A stretch of DNA of 64,000 nucleotides, from the NCBI GenBank assembly GCA_963791615.1, contig CAWBTE010000008.1:248001-312000 (forward strand). Reading direction: 5' to 3'. A program made the translations under genes and the position numbers. This DNA comes from CAILZL01 sp963791615. Lineage in GTDB: Bacteria; Pseudomonadota; Gammaproteobacteria; Steroidobacterales; Steroidobacteraceae. A model generated the notes under the pieces. The model worked only from the letters and a program-made list of their open reading frames with translations. It had not been told where the DNA came from and ran no database searches. Of the stretch, positions 30,919 through 38,224 are shown piece by piece (the stretch's first letter is position 1; each line of letters begins with the position of its first letter).

Positions 30919-31632
30919 ATGATGAATGAGCTTACAGCCATACTTAAATTGCACCAGCAGGAATTTGCCCGGGTGGTTCCATTTGATCAGGAAAAGGATA
31001 AATTATTGTTGCTGGATTTTACGGCTGGGAATAAGGAATTAACCGATGATATATTTAATGATATAAGGGCATTCTGCGGGTATATAAACCATCAACTGCA
31101 AAATAAAAATGCGCGGTATGGAATTGGCGGATATGCAGAACACCGTAATGTATATAGCAGGAGTAAAATATTTGATGGAGAAGCACCTGGTGAAGAGCCA
31201 AGACGTTTGCATCTCGGGGTCGATATCTGGGGTAAACCCAACACCGCGGTAATAGCGCCATTAGACGGCATTGTTCATAGTTTTGCTTTTAATAACCGGC
31301 CTGGTGACTATGGCGCTACGATCATTCTTTCTCATCACTTGCAGGGAATCAGTTTCCATACTTTGTATGGACATTTAAGTTTGAACGCTATAAAAAATAT
31401 CCAGGAAGGAGACAGGGTAGTTAAGGGAGATATTTTTGCCGAATTTGGTATCCCGATTGAAAATGGCCATTGGCCACCGCATCTTCATTTTCAAATTATC
31501 AATGACCTGGAAGGATGGAGCGGCGATTACCCGGGTGTTTGTAAATACTCAGAAAGAGAAAAGTATTTGCAAAATTGTCCTGATCCTGATATTATATTAC
31601 GGATGAAACCACCATCCCCTAAAGGGGAGTGA
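30919..31632 (+). CDS. M23 family metallopeptidase
   Basis: Intact, 237 residues, without a signal peptide. The LytM/M23 domain has HLGVDIWG (HxxxD zinc ligands) at about residues 96-103, APLDGIVHSFAFN, YGATIILSHH, FHTLYGHLS, GDRVVKGDIFAEFG and the final WPPHLHFQI (HxH). All zinc ligands are present, so it is likely an active peptidoglycan endopeptidase or a related zinc peptidase. The absence of a signal peptide is unusual for a wall hydrolase. The last codons (KPPSPKGE) come from a palindromic CCCCTAAAGGGG element, so the original C-terminus may have been replaced. It stands alone after a hairpin. Confidence 0.88.
   Translation: MMNELTAILKLHQQEFARVVPFDQEKDKLLLLDFTAGNKELTDDIFNDIRAFCGYINHQLQNKNARYGIGGYAEHRNVYSRSKIFDGEAPGEEPRRLHLGVDIWGKPNTAVIAPLDGIVHSFAFNNRPGDYGATIILSHHLQGISFHTLYGHLSLNAIKNIQEGDRVVKGDIFAEFGIPIENGHWPPHLHFQIINDLEGWSGDYPGVCKYSEREKYLQNCPDPDIILRMKPPSPKGE
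31611..31632. repeat. Short palindrome forming the 3' end of the M23 gene
   Basis: TCCCCTAAAGGGGA inside ACCATCCCCTAAAGGGGAGT; it supplies the terminal residues and stop of the M23 gene. It resembles the core of the GC-rich palindromes elsewhere in the window. Confidence 0.5.
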
Positions 31633-31654
31633 AAGAATTGCGAAATCTGAAGAT

Positions 31655-31939
31655 TCAGAGCAAAGCTTTTACCATATCATCCCACTCTTCTTGTATTGAA
31701 ATAACTGGTCTTTTTTTCTCTGCACGCCGGTACCAGTAATCAGCATTTCCAGGGTCACCTTCTTTCCGGTGCAGGTACGCATGTATCCATGCAGCGGTAA
31801 TATCTTCTATATCCTGTATCAGGGTATGTGCTTTCTCCCAGTCATCTTTAGCATCAAACCATAATGCTTTGAGATAAACAGAAATAGAATCAGGCGGGTT
31901 ACTTTCCGAAAGACTTTCTTTGAATTGATAAAAGTTCAT
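31655..31939 (-). CDS. Small conserved protein of unknown function
   Basis: 94 residues, intact, no signal peptide or membrane helix. It is tryptophan- and acid-rich, with LKALWFDAKDDWEKAHTLIQD and AAWIHAYLHRKEGDPGNADYWYRRA. The spacing suggests a short helical repeat (TPR-like) protein. I have seen this type of sequence as an uncharacterised protein in Chitinophagaceae-like genomes. It converges with the M23 gene 22 bases away and is divergent from ruvB. Confidence 0.75.
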   Translation of the reverse strand: MNFYQFKESLSESNPPDSISVYLKALWFDAKDDWEKAHTLIQDIEDITAAWIHAYLHRKEGDPGNADYWYRRAEKKRPVISIQEEWDDMVKALL

Positions 31940-32095
31940 ATATAAAATTACAAAGCTTTACAACTTCAGCAATTTGAATGTATGCATTCATTGATGGTGT
32001 GGCATCGGGGAATAAACGTACCTGAACCAATGATACGTATTTTCATATCAGAATTTTTTTATCATTAGTTTTACAAATATTACAGAAAAATATTC

Positions 32096-33130
32096 ATGGC
32101 AAATCAGAATTTAAATAATGAGAAGGAAAGTTTAACCCCGGCGGATAAAGAATTTGAAAACAATATCCGTCCTGCGCAGATCAGCGATTTTGCCGGGCAG
32201 GAACAGATCATCGAAAACCTGAGGATATTCATCAAAGCGGCAAAGATCCGCGGCGAAGCATTGGATCATGTTTTATTTCATGGCCCTCCGGGTCTTGGAA
32301 AAACAACTTTGTCAAGAATTGTGGCCAATGAACTCGGCGTTAACATCAGGGAAACATCAGGTCCGGTTATTGAAAAACCGGGAGACCTTGCCGGTCTGCT
32401 TACCAACCTTGAGCCGAATGATGTTTTATTTATAGATGAAATTCACCGGTTGAGTACGGTAGTGGAAGAATATTTGTATGCAGCCATGGAAGATTACCGG
32501 ATTGACATTATGGTGGACAGCGGACCCAATGCAAGAAGCATACAGATCAACCTGAACCCATTTACATTAATAGGCGCTACCACGAGGAGTGGTTTGCTTA
32601 CGGCCCCTTTGCTTTCAAGATTTGCGATCAAATCACGCCTGGAATATTACACGTCTGCTACATTGAACAGGATCATCCTGCGGTCAGCATCCATACTCGG
32701 TACAGAAATCTCCAACGATGCTATTGGTGAGATAGGGAGGCGAAGCCGCGGCACACCAAGAATTGCAAATGGGTTATTAAGGAGGGTGAGAGATTTTGCA
32801 CAGGTATTAAATGATGGTATCATTGATATAGGCATTACACAACATGCATTAAAAGCATTGAATGTAGATGAATATGGACTGGATGATATGGATAATAAAA
32901 TACTCCTGACTATTATTGAAAAATTTAAAGGCGGCCCTGTGGGTATTACCACCATCGCTACAGCCGTTGGCGAAGAAGCCGGAACGCTGGAAGAAGTGTA
33001 TGAGCCTTTTTTGATACAGGAAGGTTTTATGCAACGTACACCGAGAGGGAGAGAAGTAACAGCGAAGGCGTATGAACATCTGGGTAAGAAACCCCAGACT
33101 CATTCCGGCAATTCTCTTTTTGATCAATAA
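32096..33130 (+). CDS. ruvB: Holliday junction branch migration ATPase RuvB
   Basis: Hexameric AAA+ motor that drives branch migration with RuvA and hands junctions to RuvC. Intact, 344 residues. Walker A GPPGLGKTT is at residues 63-71 and Walker B LFIDEIH at 111-117. Sensor 1 TLIGATTRSG is near residue 158, followed by LLSRFAIKSRL (arginine-finger region). GRRSRGTPRIANGLLRRVRDFA carries sensor 2, and the winged-helix end has EEVYEPFLIQEGFMQRTPRGR. The start at 32096 is preceded by TAGTTTTA (32067), a weak promoter match. ruvA is not adjacent. Confidence 0.98.
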   Translation: MANQNLNNEKESLTPADKEFENNIRPAQISDFAGQEQIIENLRIFIKAAKIRGEALDHVLFHGPPGLGKTTLSRIVANELGVNIRETSGPVIEKPGDLAGLLTNLEPNDVLFIDEIHRLSTVVEEYLYAAMEDYRIDIMVDSGPNARSIQINLNPFTLIGATTRSGLLTAPLLSRFAIKSRLEYYTSATLNRIILRSASILGTEISNDAIGEIGRRSRGTPRIANGLLRRVRDFAQVLNDGIIDIGITQHALKALNVDEYGLDDMDNKILLTIIEKFKGGPVGITTIATAVGEEAGTLEEVYEPFLIQEGFMQRTPRGREVTAKAYEHLGKKPQTHSGNSLFDQ

Positions 33131-33133
33131 AAA

Positions 33134-33158
33134 AGGTGAGCTTTTAACTCACCTCTAT
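33134..33158. terminator. Bidirectional terminator between ruvB and the response regulator
   Basis: AGGTGAG-CTTTTAA-CTCACCT hairpin in the gap between two convergent genes. Short T/A tracts lie on both sides. Confidence 0.6.
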
Positions 33159-33190
33159 CATTCAAATCATTTATTCAAAGTAATCAACGG

Positions 33191-33889
33191 TCACTCCGTC
33201 ACCACCAGCCTGAACCCATTACCATGTATATTCACGATCTCGATCTTTGGATCATCTCTCAGGTATTTTCTCAGCTTGGCAATATAAACATCCATGCTGC
33301 GGCCATTGAAATACGTATCGCTGCCCCATATCTTTTTTAATGCCTGTTCTCTTGGCAGCAGGTCATTCAGATGCTCGGCCAGCATTTTCAGCAACTCATT
33401 TTCTTTAGGGGATAATGTTTGTGTGATACCACTGTGGATCAACTGGCGCAGTTTAGGATTGAAATGATAAGTGGAAAGATCAAATTCTTTGTTCTCGCTT
33501 TCCCTGTTGATCTCTTCATTACGTTTCAGAATCGCTTTTATTTTCAGCAACAATACTTCGCTGTCAAAAGGCTTGGTGATATAATCATCAGCGCCAAGTT
33601 TATATCCCTGGATAATATCTTCCTTCATTGTTTTAGCGCTCAGAAAGAACAGGGGGATATCAGGATCAACATCACGTATTTCTTCAGCCAGCGTAAATCC
33701 ATCCATATTGGGCATCATTACATCCAGCAGGCAGAGATCAAATTTTTCACGTTGAAAAGCAGCCAGGCCAAGACGGCCATCTCTTTCCAGTGTAACATCG
33801 TAGTCATTCAGTTCAAGATAATTCTTCAGCACGCTTCCCAGGTTGGGATCATCTTCGCACAGTAGGATCTTAGGTTTTTTTGATTCCAT
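33191..33889 (-). CDS. OmpR/PhoB-family response regulator
   Basis: Two-component transcription factor, intact, 232 residues. The receiver domain has the acidic pair in LLCEDD (residues 9-14), phosphoacceptor D56 in LLDVMMPNMDG, the switch Ser in FFLSAKT, and K106 in DYITKPFD. The C-terminal winged-helix DNA-binding domain covers about residues 135-230 with LSPKENELLKMLAEH and RSMDVYIAKLRKYLRDD. The architecture resembles the RprY-type regulators of Bacteroidota. No histidine kinase is next to it; the kinase-like protein at 38.2 kb has its own receiver partner. Target genes are unknown. Confidence 0.93.
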   Translation of the reverse strand: MESKKPKILLCEDDPNLGSVLKNYLELNDYDVTLERDGRLGLAAFQREKFDLCLLDVMMPNMDGFTLAEEIRDVDPDIPLFFLSAKTMKEDIIQGYKLGADDYITKPFDSEVLLLKIKAILKRNEEINRESENKEFDLSTYHFNPKLRQLIHSGITQTLSPKENELLKMLAEHLNDLLPREQALKKIWGSDTYFNGRSMDVYIAKLRKYLRDDPKIEIVNIHGNGFRLVVTE

Positions 33890-34012
33890 GGTTTTGTATA
33901 AGTTTATTTCATATTAAGATGACAAATAAAAGTAAATCATTTGCCAAACATCTGAACAGGGCACTAATATTTTGTTAAGAGTATCTGCGAAACCCATTTG
34001 ACAGGCATTTTC

Positions 34013-34020
34013 TACATTTG
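34013..34020 (+). promoter_or_regulatory. Candidate -7 box (TACATTTG)
   Basis: An exact TAnnTTTG match ending 22 bases before the GroES-like ATG. A TTTG at 33997-34000 is too close to serve as a normal -33 box. Confidence 0.4.
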
Positions 34021-34042
34021 TTGTCCAATTCAACAATAAACC

Positions 34043-34414
34043 ATGCATCTAACTCCTGATAACCGTCTGAAAAAATTAATTGTGATCGGTGACCGTCTCC
34101 TCATCAAGCTCACCAAACCGGATGAACGTACTGCCAGCGGATTGTATTTGCCACCAGGTGTGCAGGAAAGGGAGAAAGTGCAGCAAGGCTATGTTATAAA
34201 AGCAGGTCCCGGCTATGCTATTCCCATGCCGGTAGAAGATGAGGCCTGGAAAGGCGAAGAAGAGAAGATCAAATATGTACCCTTGCAGGCAAAGGAAGGC
34301 GATCTAGCTATCTTTTTATTAAGCGCCGCTACGGAAGTGATGTATGAAAATGAGAAATACTTCATCGTGCCGCAAGGTGCTATACTGATGCTGGAACGGG
34401 AAGAAGATTTGTAA
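34043..34414 (+). CDS. GroES-like co-chaperone family protein
   Basis: 123 residues, intact. The fold of chaperonin-10 is recognisable from VIGDRLLIKLTKPDERTASGLYLPPG near residues 14-39, VQQGYVIKAGPG, and the closing FIVPQGAILMLER. It is longer than ordinary GroES (about 95 residues) and has an inserted acidic loop with PVEDEAWKGEEEKIKYVPLQAKEGD. No groEL follows, so it is likely a divergent paralogue of the Cpn10 family rather than the main co-chaperonin. Its own promoter-like box lies just upstream. Function beyond this is uncertain. Confidence 0.82.
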   Translation: MHLTPDNRLKKLIVIGDRLLIKLTKPDERTASGLYLPPGVQEREKVQQGYVIKAGPGYAIPMPVEDEAWKGEEEKIKYVPLQAKEGDLAIFLLSAATEVMYENEKYFIVPQGAILMLEREEDL

Positions 34415-34466
34415 ACAACCGGCAGTTTTTTATTCTTTTCCTTTAACTTTCATTCAAATTATAATA

Positions 34467-36017
34467 ATGGCAGACAACGCGAAATTTTTACAGACTGTAA
34501 AAGATGGTTATACATTCAAAGGTGAAAGCTTCAAGATAGGTTGTGCTATGCTGGATGGCGGTGTAGTGAGTGGCGCAGATGTATTGATACCGATGAAAAC
34601 ATTGAACCGTCATGGACTGATCGCAGGCGCAACCGGTACCGGTAAAACGAAAACCCTGCAGGTGCTGGCTGAAGGATTGAGTAATGCCAGCATTCCTGTA
34701 TTGCTGATGGATATCAAGGGCGACCTGAGTGGTATTGCTGCTGCCGGAACAGTGAATGATAAAATAACCGACCGCTGCCAGAAATTAAGTATTGAATTCA
34801 AACCTGCAGCCAGTCCTGCTGACCTGCTGACATTAAGTAACCAGAAAGGTGCAAGATTAAGAGCAACAGTTAGTGAATTCGGCCCGGTGCTGCTATCAAA
34901 AATCCTTGGATTAAATGATACACAGGGTGGATTCGTAGCCATGATCTTTAAATACTGCGATGATACCAAACTGCCATTACTCGATCTGAAAGATTTCATT
35001 AAAGTATTGCAATTTGTAAGTGATGAGGGAAAAGCGGAAATGGAGAAAACGTACGGAAAGATATCCACGACTTCCACAGGAACTATCTTGAGAAAAGTGA
35101 TAGAACTCCAGCAGCAGGGCGCTGATGTTTTCTTTGGTGAAAAAAGTTTTGAAGTAGATGACCTGATGCGTATCAGCGATGATGGCCGGGGAATGATCTC
35201 CATCGTAAGAGTGACCGATCTGCAGGACAGGCCCAAGCTCTTTTCTACATTCATGCTTCAATTGCTCGCAGAGTTATACGCCTCTTGCCCTGAAGAAGGA
35301 GATATGGACAAACCCAAGCTGGTGATGTTTATTGATGAGGCGCACCTTATTTTCCAGGAAGCCAATGATGCATTGCTGCAGCAGATCGAAACGATCATCA
35401 AACTGATCCGCTCCAAAGGCATCGGCATTTATTTCTGCACGCAAAACCCGATGGATGTACCTGCTTCTGTATTGGCACAGCTTGGATTGAAAGTGCAACA
35501 TGCATTACGGGCATTTACCGCCGCCGACAGAAAAGTGATCAAACAAACTTCTGAGAATTATCCTGAAACAGAATTTTATAAAACAGAAGACCTGATCACA
35601 CAATTGGGAACAGGCGAAGCATTGGTAACCATATTAAATGAAAAAGGTATTCCTACGCCGCTGGTGCATTGCATGATCAGGCCGCCGCAAAGCCGGATGG
35701 ATATACTCACAGATTCCGAAATAGATACATTAGTCAGTAAATCAAAGATAGCCGCAAAGTATAACCAGGTAATAGATAGTCAGAGCGCTTATGAGATACT
35801 GACAGAAAAACTAAATGAAGCGGCGGAAAAAACAGAAGAGGTCAAAAAACAGAAACAGGAACAAAAAGAAACAAAGACCACTACCAAAAAAGAAAAAGGT
35901 TTCTTTGATGACCCCACTGTAAAAAGCATGACCCGTACTGCGGGGAACACTATCATCCGCTCATTGCTGGGTGCTCTGGGTTTAGGGGGAAGAAGCAGGA
36001 GAAAAAGTTTGTTTTAA
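34467..36017 (+). CDS. HerA-like ATPase, DUF853 family
   Basis: Intact, 516 residues. P-loop ATPase with Walker A GATGTGKTK at residues 54-62, Walker B VMFIDEAH at 286-293, and motif GIGIYFCTQNPMDVPASVLAQLG near residue 314, typical of the HerA/FtsK group. The C-terminal part has a charged coiled coil (EKTEEVKKQKQEQKETKTTTKKEK) and ends with a basic tail GGRSRRKSLF. Family members are hexameric translocase-like ATPases thought to act on DNA or nucleoprotein. It sits 52 bases after the GroES-like gene and 46 bases before the STAND ATPase gene on the same strand, so the last two could be co-transcribed. No NurA-type nuclease is adjacent. Confidence 0.9.
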   Translation: MADNAKFLQTVKDGYTFKGESFKIGCAMLDGGVVSGADVLIPMKTLNRHGLIAGATGTGKTKTLQVLAEGLSNASIPVLLMDIKGDLSGIAAAGTVNDKITDRCQKLSIEFKPAASPADLLTLSNQKGARLRATVSEFGPVLLSKILGLNDTQGGFVAMIFKYCDDTKLPLLDLKDFIKVLQFVSDEGKAEMEKTYGKISTTSTGTILRKVIELQQQGADVFFGEKSFEVDDLMRISDDGRGMISIVRVTDLQDRPKLFSTFMLQLLAELYASCPEEGDMDKPKLVMFIDEAHLIFQEANDALLQQIETIIKLIRSKGIGIYFCTQNPMDVPASVLAQLGLKVQHALRAFTAADRKVIKQTSENYPETEFYKTEDLITQLGTGEALVTILNEKGIPTPLVHCMIRPPQSRMDILTDSEIDTLVSKSKIAAKYNQVIDSQSAYEILTEKLNEAAEKTEEVKKQKQEQKETKTTTKKEKGFFDDPTVKSMTRTAGNTIIRSLLGALGLGGRSRRKSLF

Positions 36018-36063
36018 AAAACCTGCCTTGTTATTACCTCGTATTAATAGCTGACCAAACTAC

Positions 36064-38133
36064 ATGGCAAGGCTAAAAGATATATTACAGCAACAACGTA
36101 AAAAGAATTTTGTCGGCAGGCAAAAGGAAACTTCTTTTTTTGAACAGCTACTGAAAGAACAAGAACCTTCTTTTCATTTAATCTATGTGTATGGTCCCGG
36201 TGGGCAGGGCAAAACAACATTGCTCAAACAATTCGCTGATCATTGCAAAGAATCATTGGTTCCTTTTATTCAGCTGGATTGCCGGTATATTGAATCACAT
36301 CCGGATAGTTTCAAACAGGCCGTGAAAATGGCATCACCATTTTCCAATGACATTGATATATTCACAGCGATAGATGCGCATAAAGGAAACGTGATATTGC
36401 TGATTGATACATTTGAAAAACTAAAACCGCTGGATGACTGGATGCGGCTGGAATTTCTTCCTGAATTACCGGAGAATGTTATCACGGTTATATCCGGACG
36501 GCATAATCTTTCCACCAACTGGAAAACCGATCCGGGATGGCAGAGCATCACTAAAGTTTTTTCTTTAAAAGAATTAAGTGATGAAGAAAGCACGCAATTC
36601 CTTAACCGCAGAAATATCCCGGAGGAACAGGTAAAGCGTATCGTTAATTATACGCATGGCAATCCTTTGGCGTTGTCCATTGTTGCTGATATGTTTGGAC
36701 AGCGTAAAGACAGCCACTTTGATCCGCTGGATTCACCGGATATCATGAAAACACTGCTAGAACAATTCGTGCAGGAAGTACCAAGCCCGGCGCATAAAGC
36801 AGCATTGGAATTATGCTCATTGGTATATGTCACTACGGAAAAACTAATTGAAGAAGTGCTGGGAGCACAACTGGCACATGAATTATTCAACTGGCTTACC
36901 ACACTCACCTTTATTGAAAAAGGTCCCGCAGGTATTTACCCGCATGATATAGCCAGGGATGCTATTGCCACTGAAATGCACTGGCGCAATCCTGAATGGT
37001 ACCGCCACTTGCATATAAAGACACAGCAGTTCTTTATTTCAAGGTTATTAAAACAAAGCGGGGAGAAACAACGGGAAGTTTTATTCGGTCTCATCTTTTT
37101 ACACAGGATGAACCCTGCTGTAAAACCTTTCTTCGAGTTCCAGGAAACAGGCAGCAGCTGGCAGGATACAATGAAAGAAGACGACCGCGAGTACCTGGTA
37201 GCAATGGTAAAAAAATATGAAAGTAATACTGCCGTAGAATTTTTTTCCAAATGGCTGGAGCATGAAGCGGCTGATGTGTGGGTATTCCGTGATGCGGAAA
37301 AAACACCCGCGGGGTTTGTATTGAAAATAAATGTGGAGAAGATAAATGGCAAAACGCATGACAAGGTGATCAACGACCTGCTACCTTATAAAAAAGAGTG
37401 GAAGATAGAAGAAGGGCAACTGATGACGGTATTCCGTTCGTGGATGAGCCGCGATCATTTTCAGAATGTAAGCGGTGTACAAAGCGCCATCTTTCTCGGT
37501 ATCGTCCAATGGTATTTTACGCCGGGTCTTGCCGTCAGTATGCTGCGATGTGTGAACCCGGAGTTCTGGCAACAGATATTGAATTATGCGGACCTGCATC
37601 ATCTGCCCGAACTGGATCATGAATTGAATGAACAAAACTATGGCTGGTATATGCACGACTGGCGGCAGCGTGCGCCACTGGCCTGGTTGGAGCTGATGGG
37701 TAAACGGGAGATCAATGAAGAAGAAACCAGCACCGTGCAGATATTGCCCGCCGAAACTGCATTGACCGAGCAAAAGTTCATTGACGCTGTTCATGATGCA
37801 CTGAAACAACTCAACAACCCCAAAAAAATAATTGGCAATGCGTTATTGAAATCTCATTTTGTGCAGCAGGCCAACGAAGATGAACCGACTGATATTAATC
37901 TCGCATTGACACTGGCCGATAAACTGACCAAAGCCATAGCCTCACTGGAAAATTCTCCCAAAGATGAATCCCTGCACCGGGTACTGTACCGCACATTTAT
38001 CAATCCGGTAGGCAGCCAGGAGCAAACCGCCGACTTCCTCTATATGAGTTTCAGTACCTACCGCCGCCAGGTGAAGAAAGGTGTTGAAAGGGTGGCGGAT
38101 ATATTATGGCTGGAGGAAAAAAAGGTTCTATAG
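36064..38133 (+). CDS. STAND-type ATPase with C-terminal helix-turn-helix
   Basis: Intact, 689 residues. NFVGRQKETSFFEQLL opens the nucleotide-binding domain. Walker A is GPGGQGKTT at residues 44-52, Walker B is ILLIDTFEKL near 111-120, ISGRHNLSTNW is the sensor-like block, and HGNPLALSIVADMFG (near 199) is the GxP motif of STAND/NACHT-like switches. The middle is helical with no clear repeats. The last 50 residues, EQTADFLYMSFSTYRRQVKKGVE and onward, look like a helix-turn-helix of the sigma-region-4 or Fis-like type. This would be a ligand-switched, DNA-binding ATPase in the style of MalT/AfsR regulators. The ligand and targets are unknown. It borders the AT-rich island, so a defence sensor role is possible but unproven. 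Confidence 0.8.
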   Translation: MARLKDILQQQRKKNFVGRQKETSFFEQLLKEQEPSFHLIYVYGPGGQGKTTLLKQFADHCKESLVPFIQLDCRYIESHPDSFKQAVKMASPFSNDIDIFTAIDAHKGNVILLIDTFEKLKPLDDWMRLEFLPELPENVITVISGRHNLSTNWKTDPGWQSITKVFSLKELSDEESTQFLNRRNIPEEQVKRIVNYTHGNPLALSIVADMFGQRKDSHFDPLDSPDIMKTLLEQFVQEVPSPAHKAALELCSLVYVTTEKLIEEVLGAQLAHELFNWLTTLTFIEKGPAGIYPHDIARDAIATEMHWRNPEWYRHLHIKTQQFFISRLLKQSGEKQREVLFGLIFLHRMNPAVKPFFEFQETGSSWQDTMKEDDREYLVAMVKKYESNTAVEFFSKWLEHEAADVWVFRDAEKTPAGFVLKINVEKINGKTHDKVINDLLPYKKEWKIEEGQLMTVFRSWMSRDHFQNVSGVQSAIFLGIVQWYFTPGLAVSMLRCVNPEFWQQILNYADLHHLPELDHELNEQNYGWYMHDWRQRAPLAWLELMGKREINEEETSTVQILPAETALTEQKFIDAVHDALKQLNNPKKIIGNALLKSHFVQQANEDEPTDINLALTLADKLTKAIASLENSPKDESLHRVLYRTFINPVGSQEQTADFLYMSFSTYRRQVKKGVERVADILWLEEKKVL

Positions 38134-38199
38134 AGTGCTGGTTAAATCATTAATTAAGTAAACAAGATGGTATTTAAAGGTATAACTTAGGTATTTTTA

Positions 38200-38207
38200 T
38201 AAATTTG
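38200..38207 (+). promoter_or_regulatory. Candidate -7 box (TAAATTTG) of the accessory operon
   Basis: An exact TAnnTTTG match 17 bases before the first ATG of the four-gene operon. It gives the island its own transcription start independent of the STAND gene upstream. Confidence 0.5.
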
Positions 38208-38224
38208 TGATAATTAGCGTCTTG

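Noticed and set aside
33191..33889. The OmpR-type regulator as partner of the island kinase
   Set aside because: It lies 4.3 kb away on the opposite strand, and the island has its own receiver gene directly after the kinase-like gene.
38207..38224. GTG start for the GHKL gene
   Set aside because: It overlaps the TAnnTTTG box itself; the ATG at 38225 gives the expected MQKLAFTVSA start.
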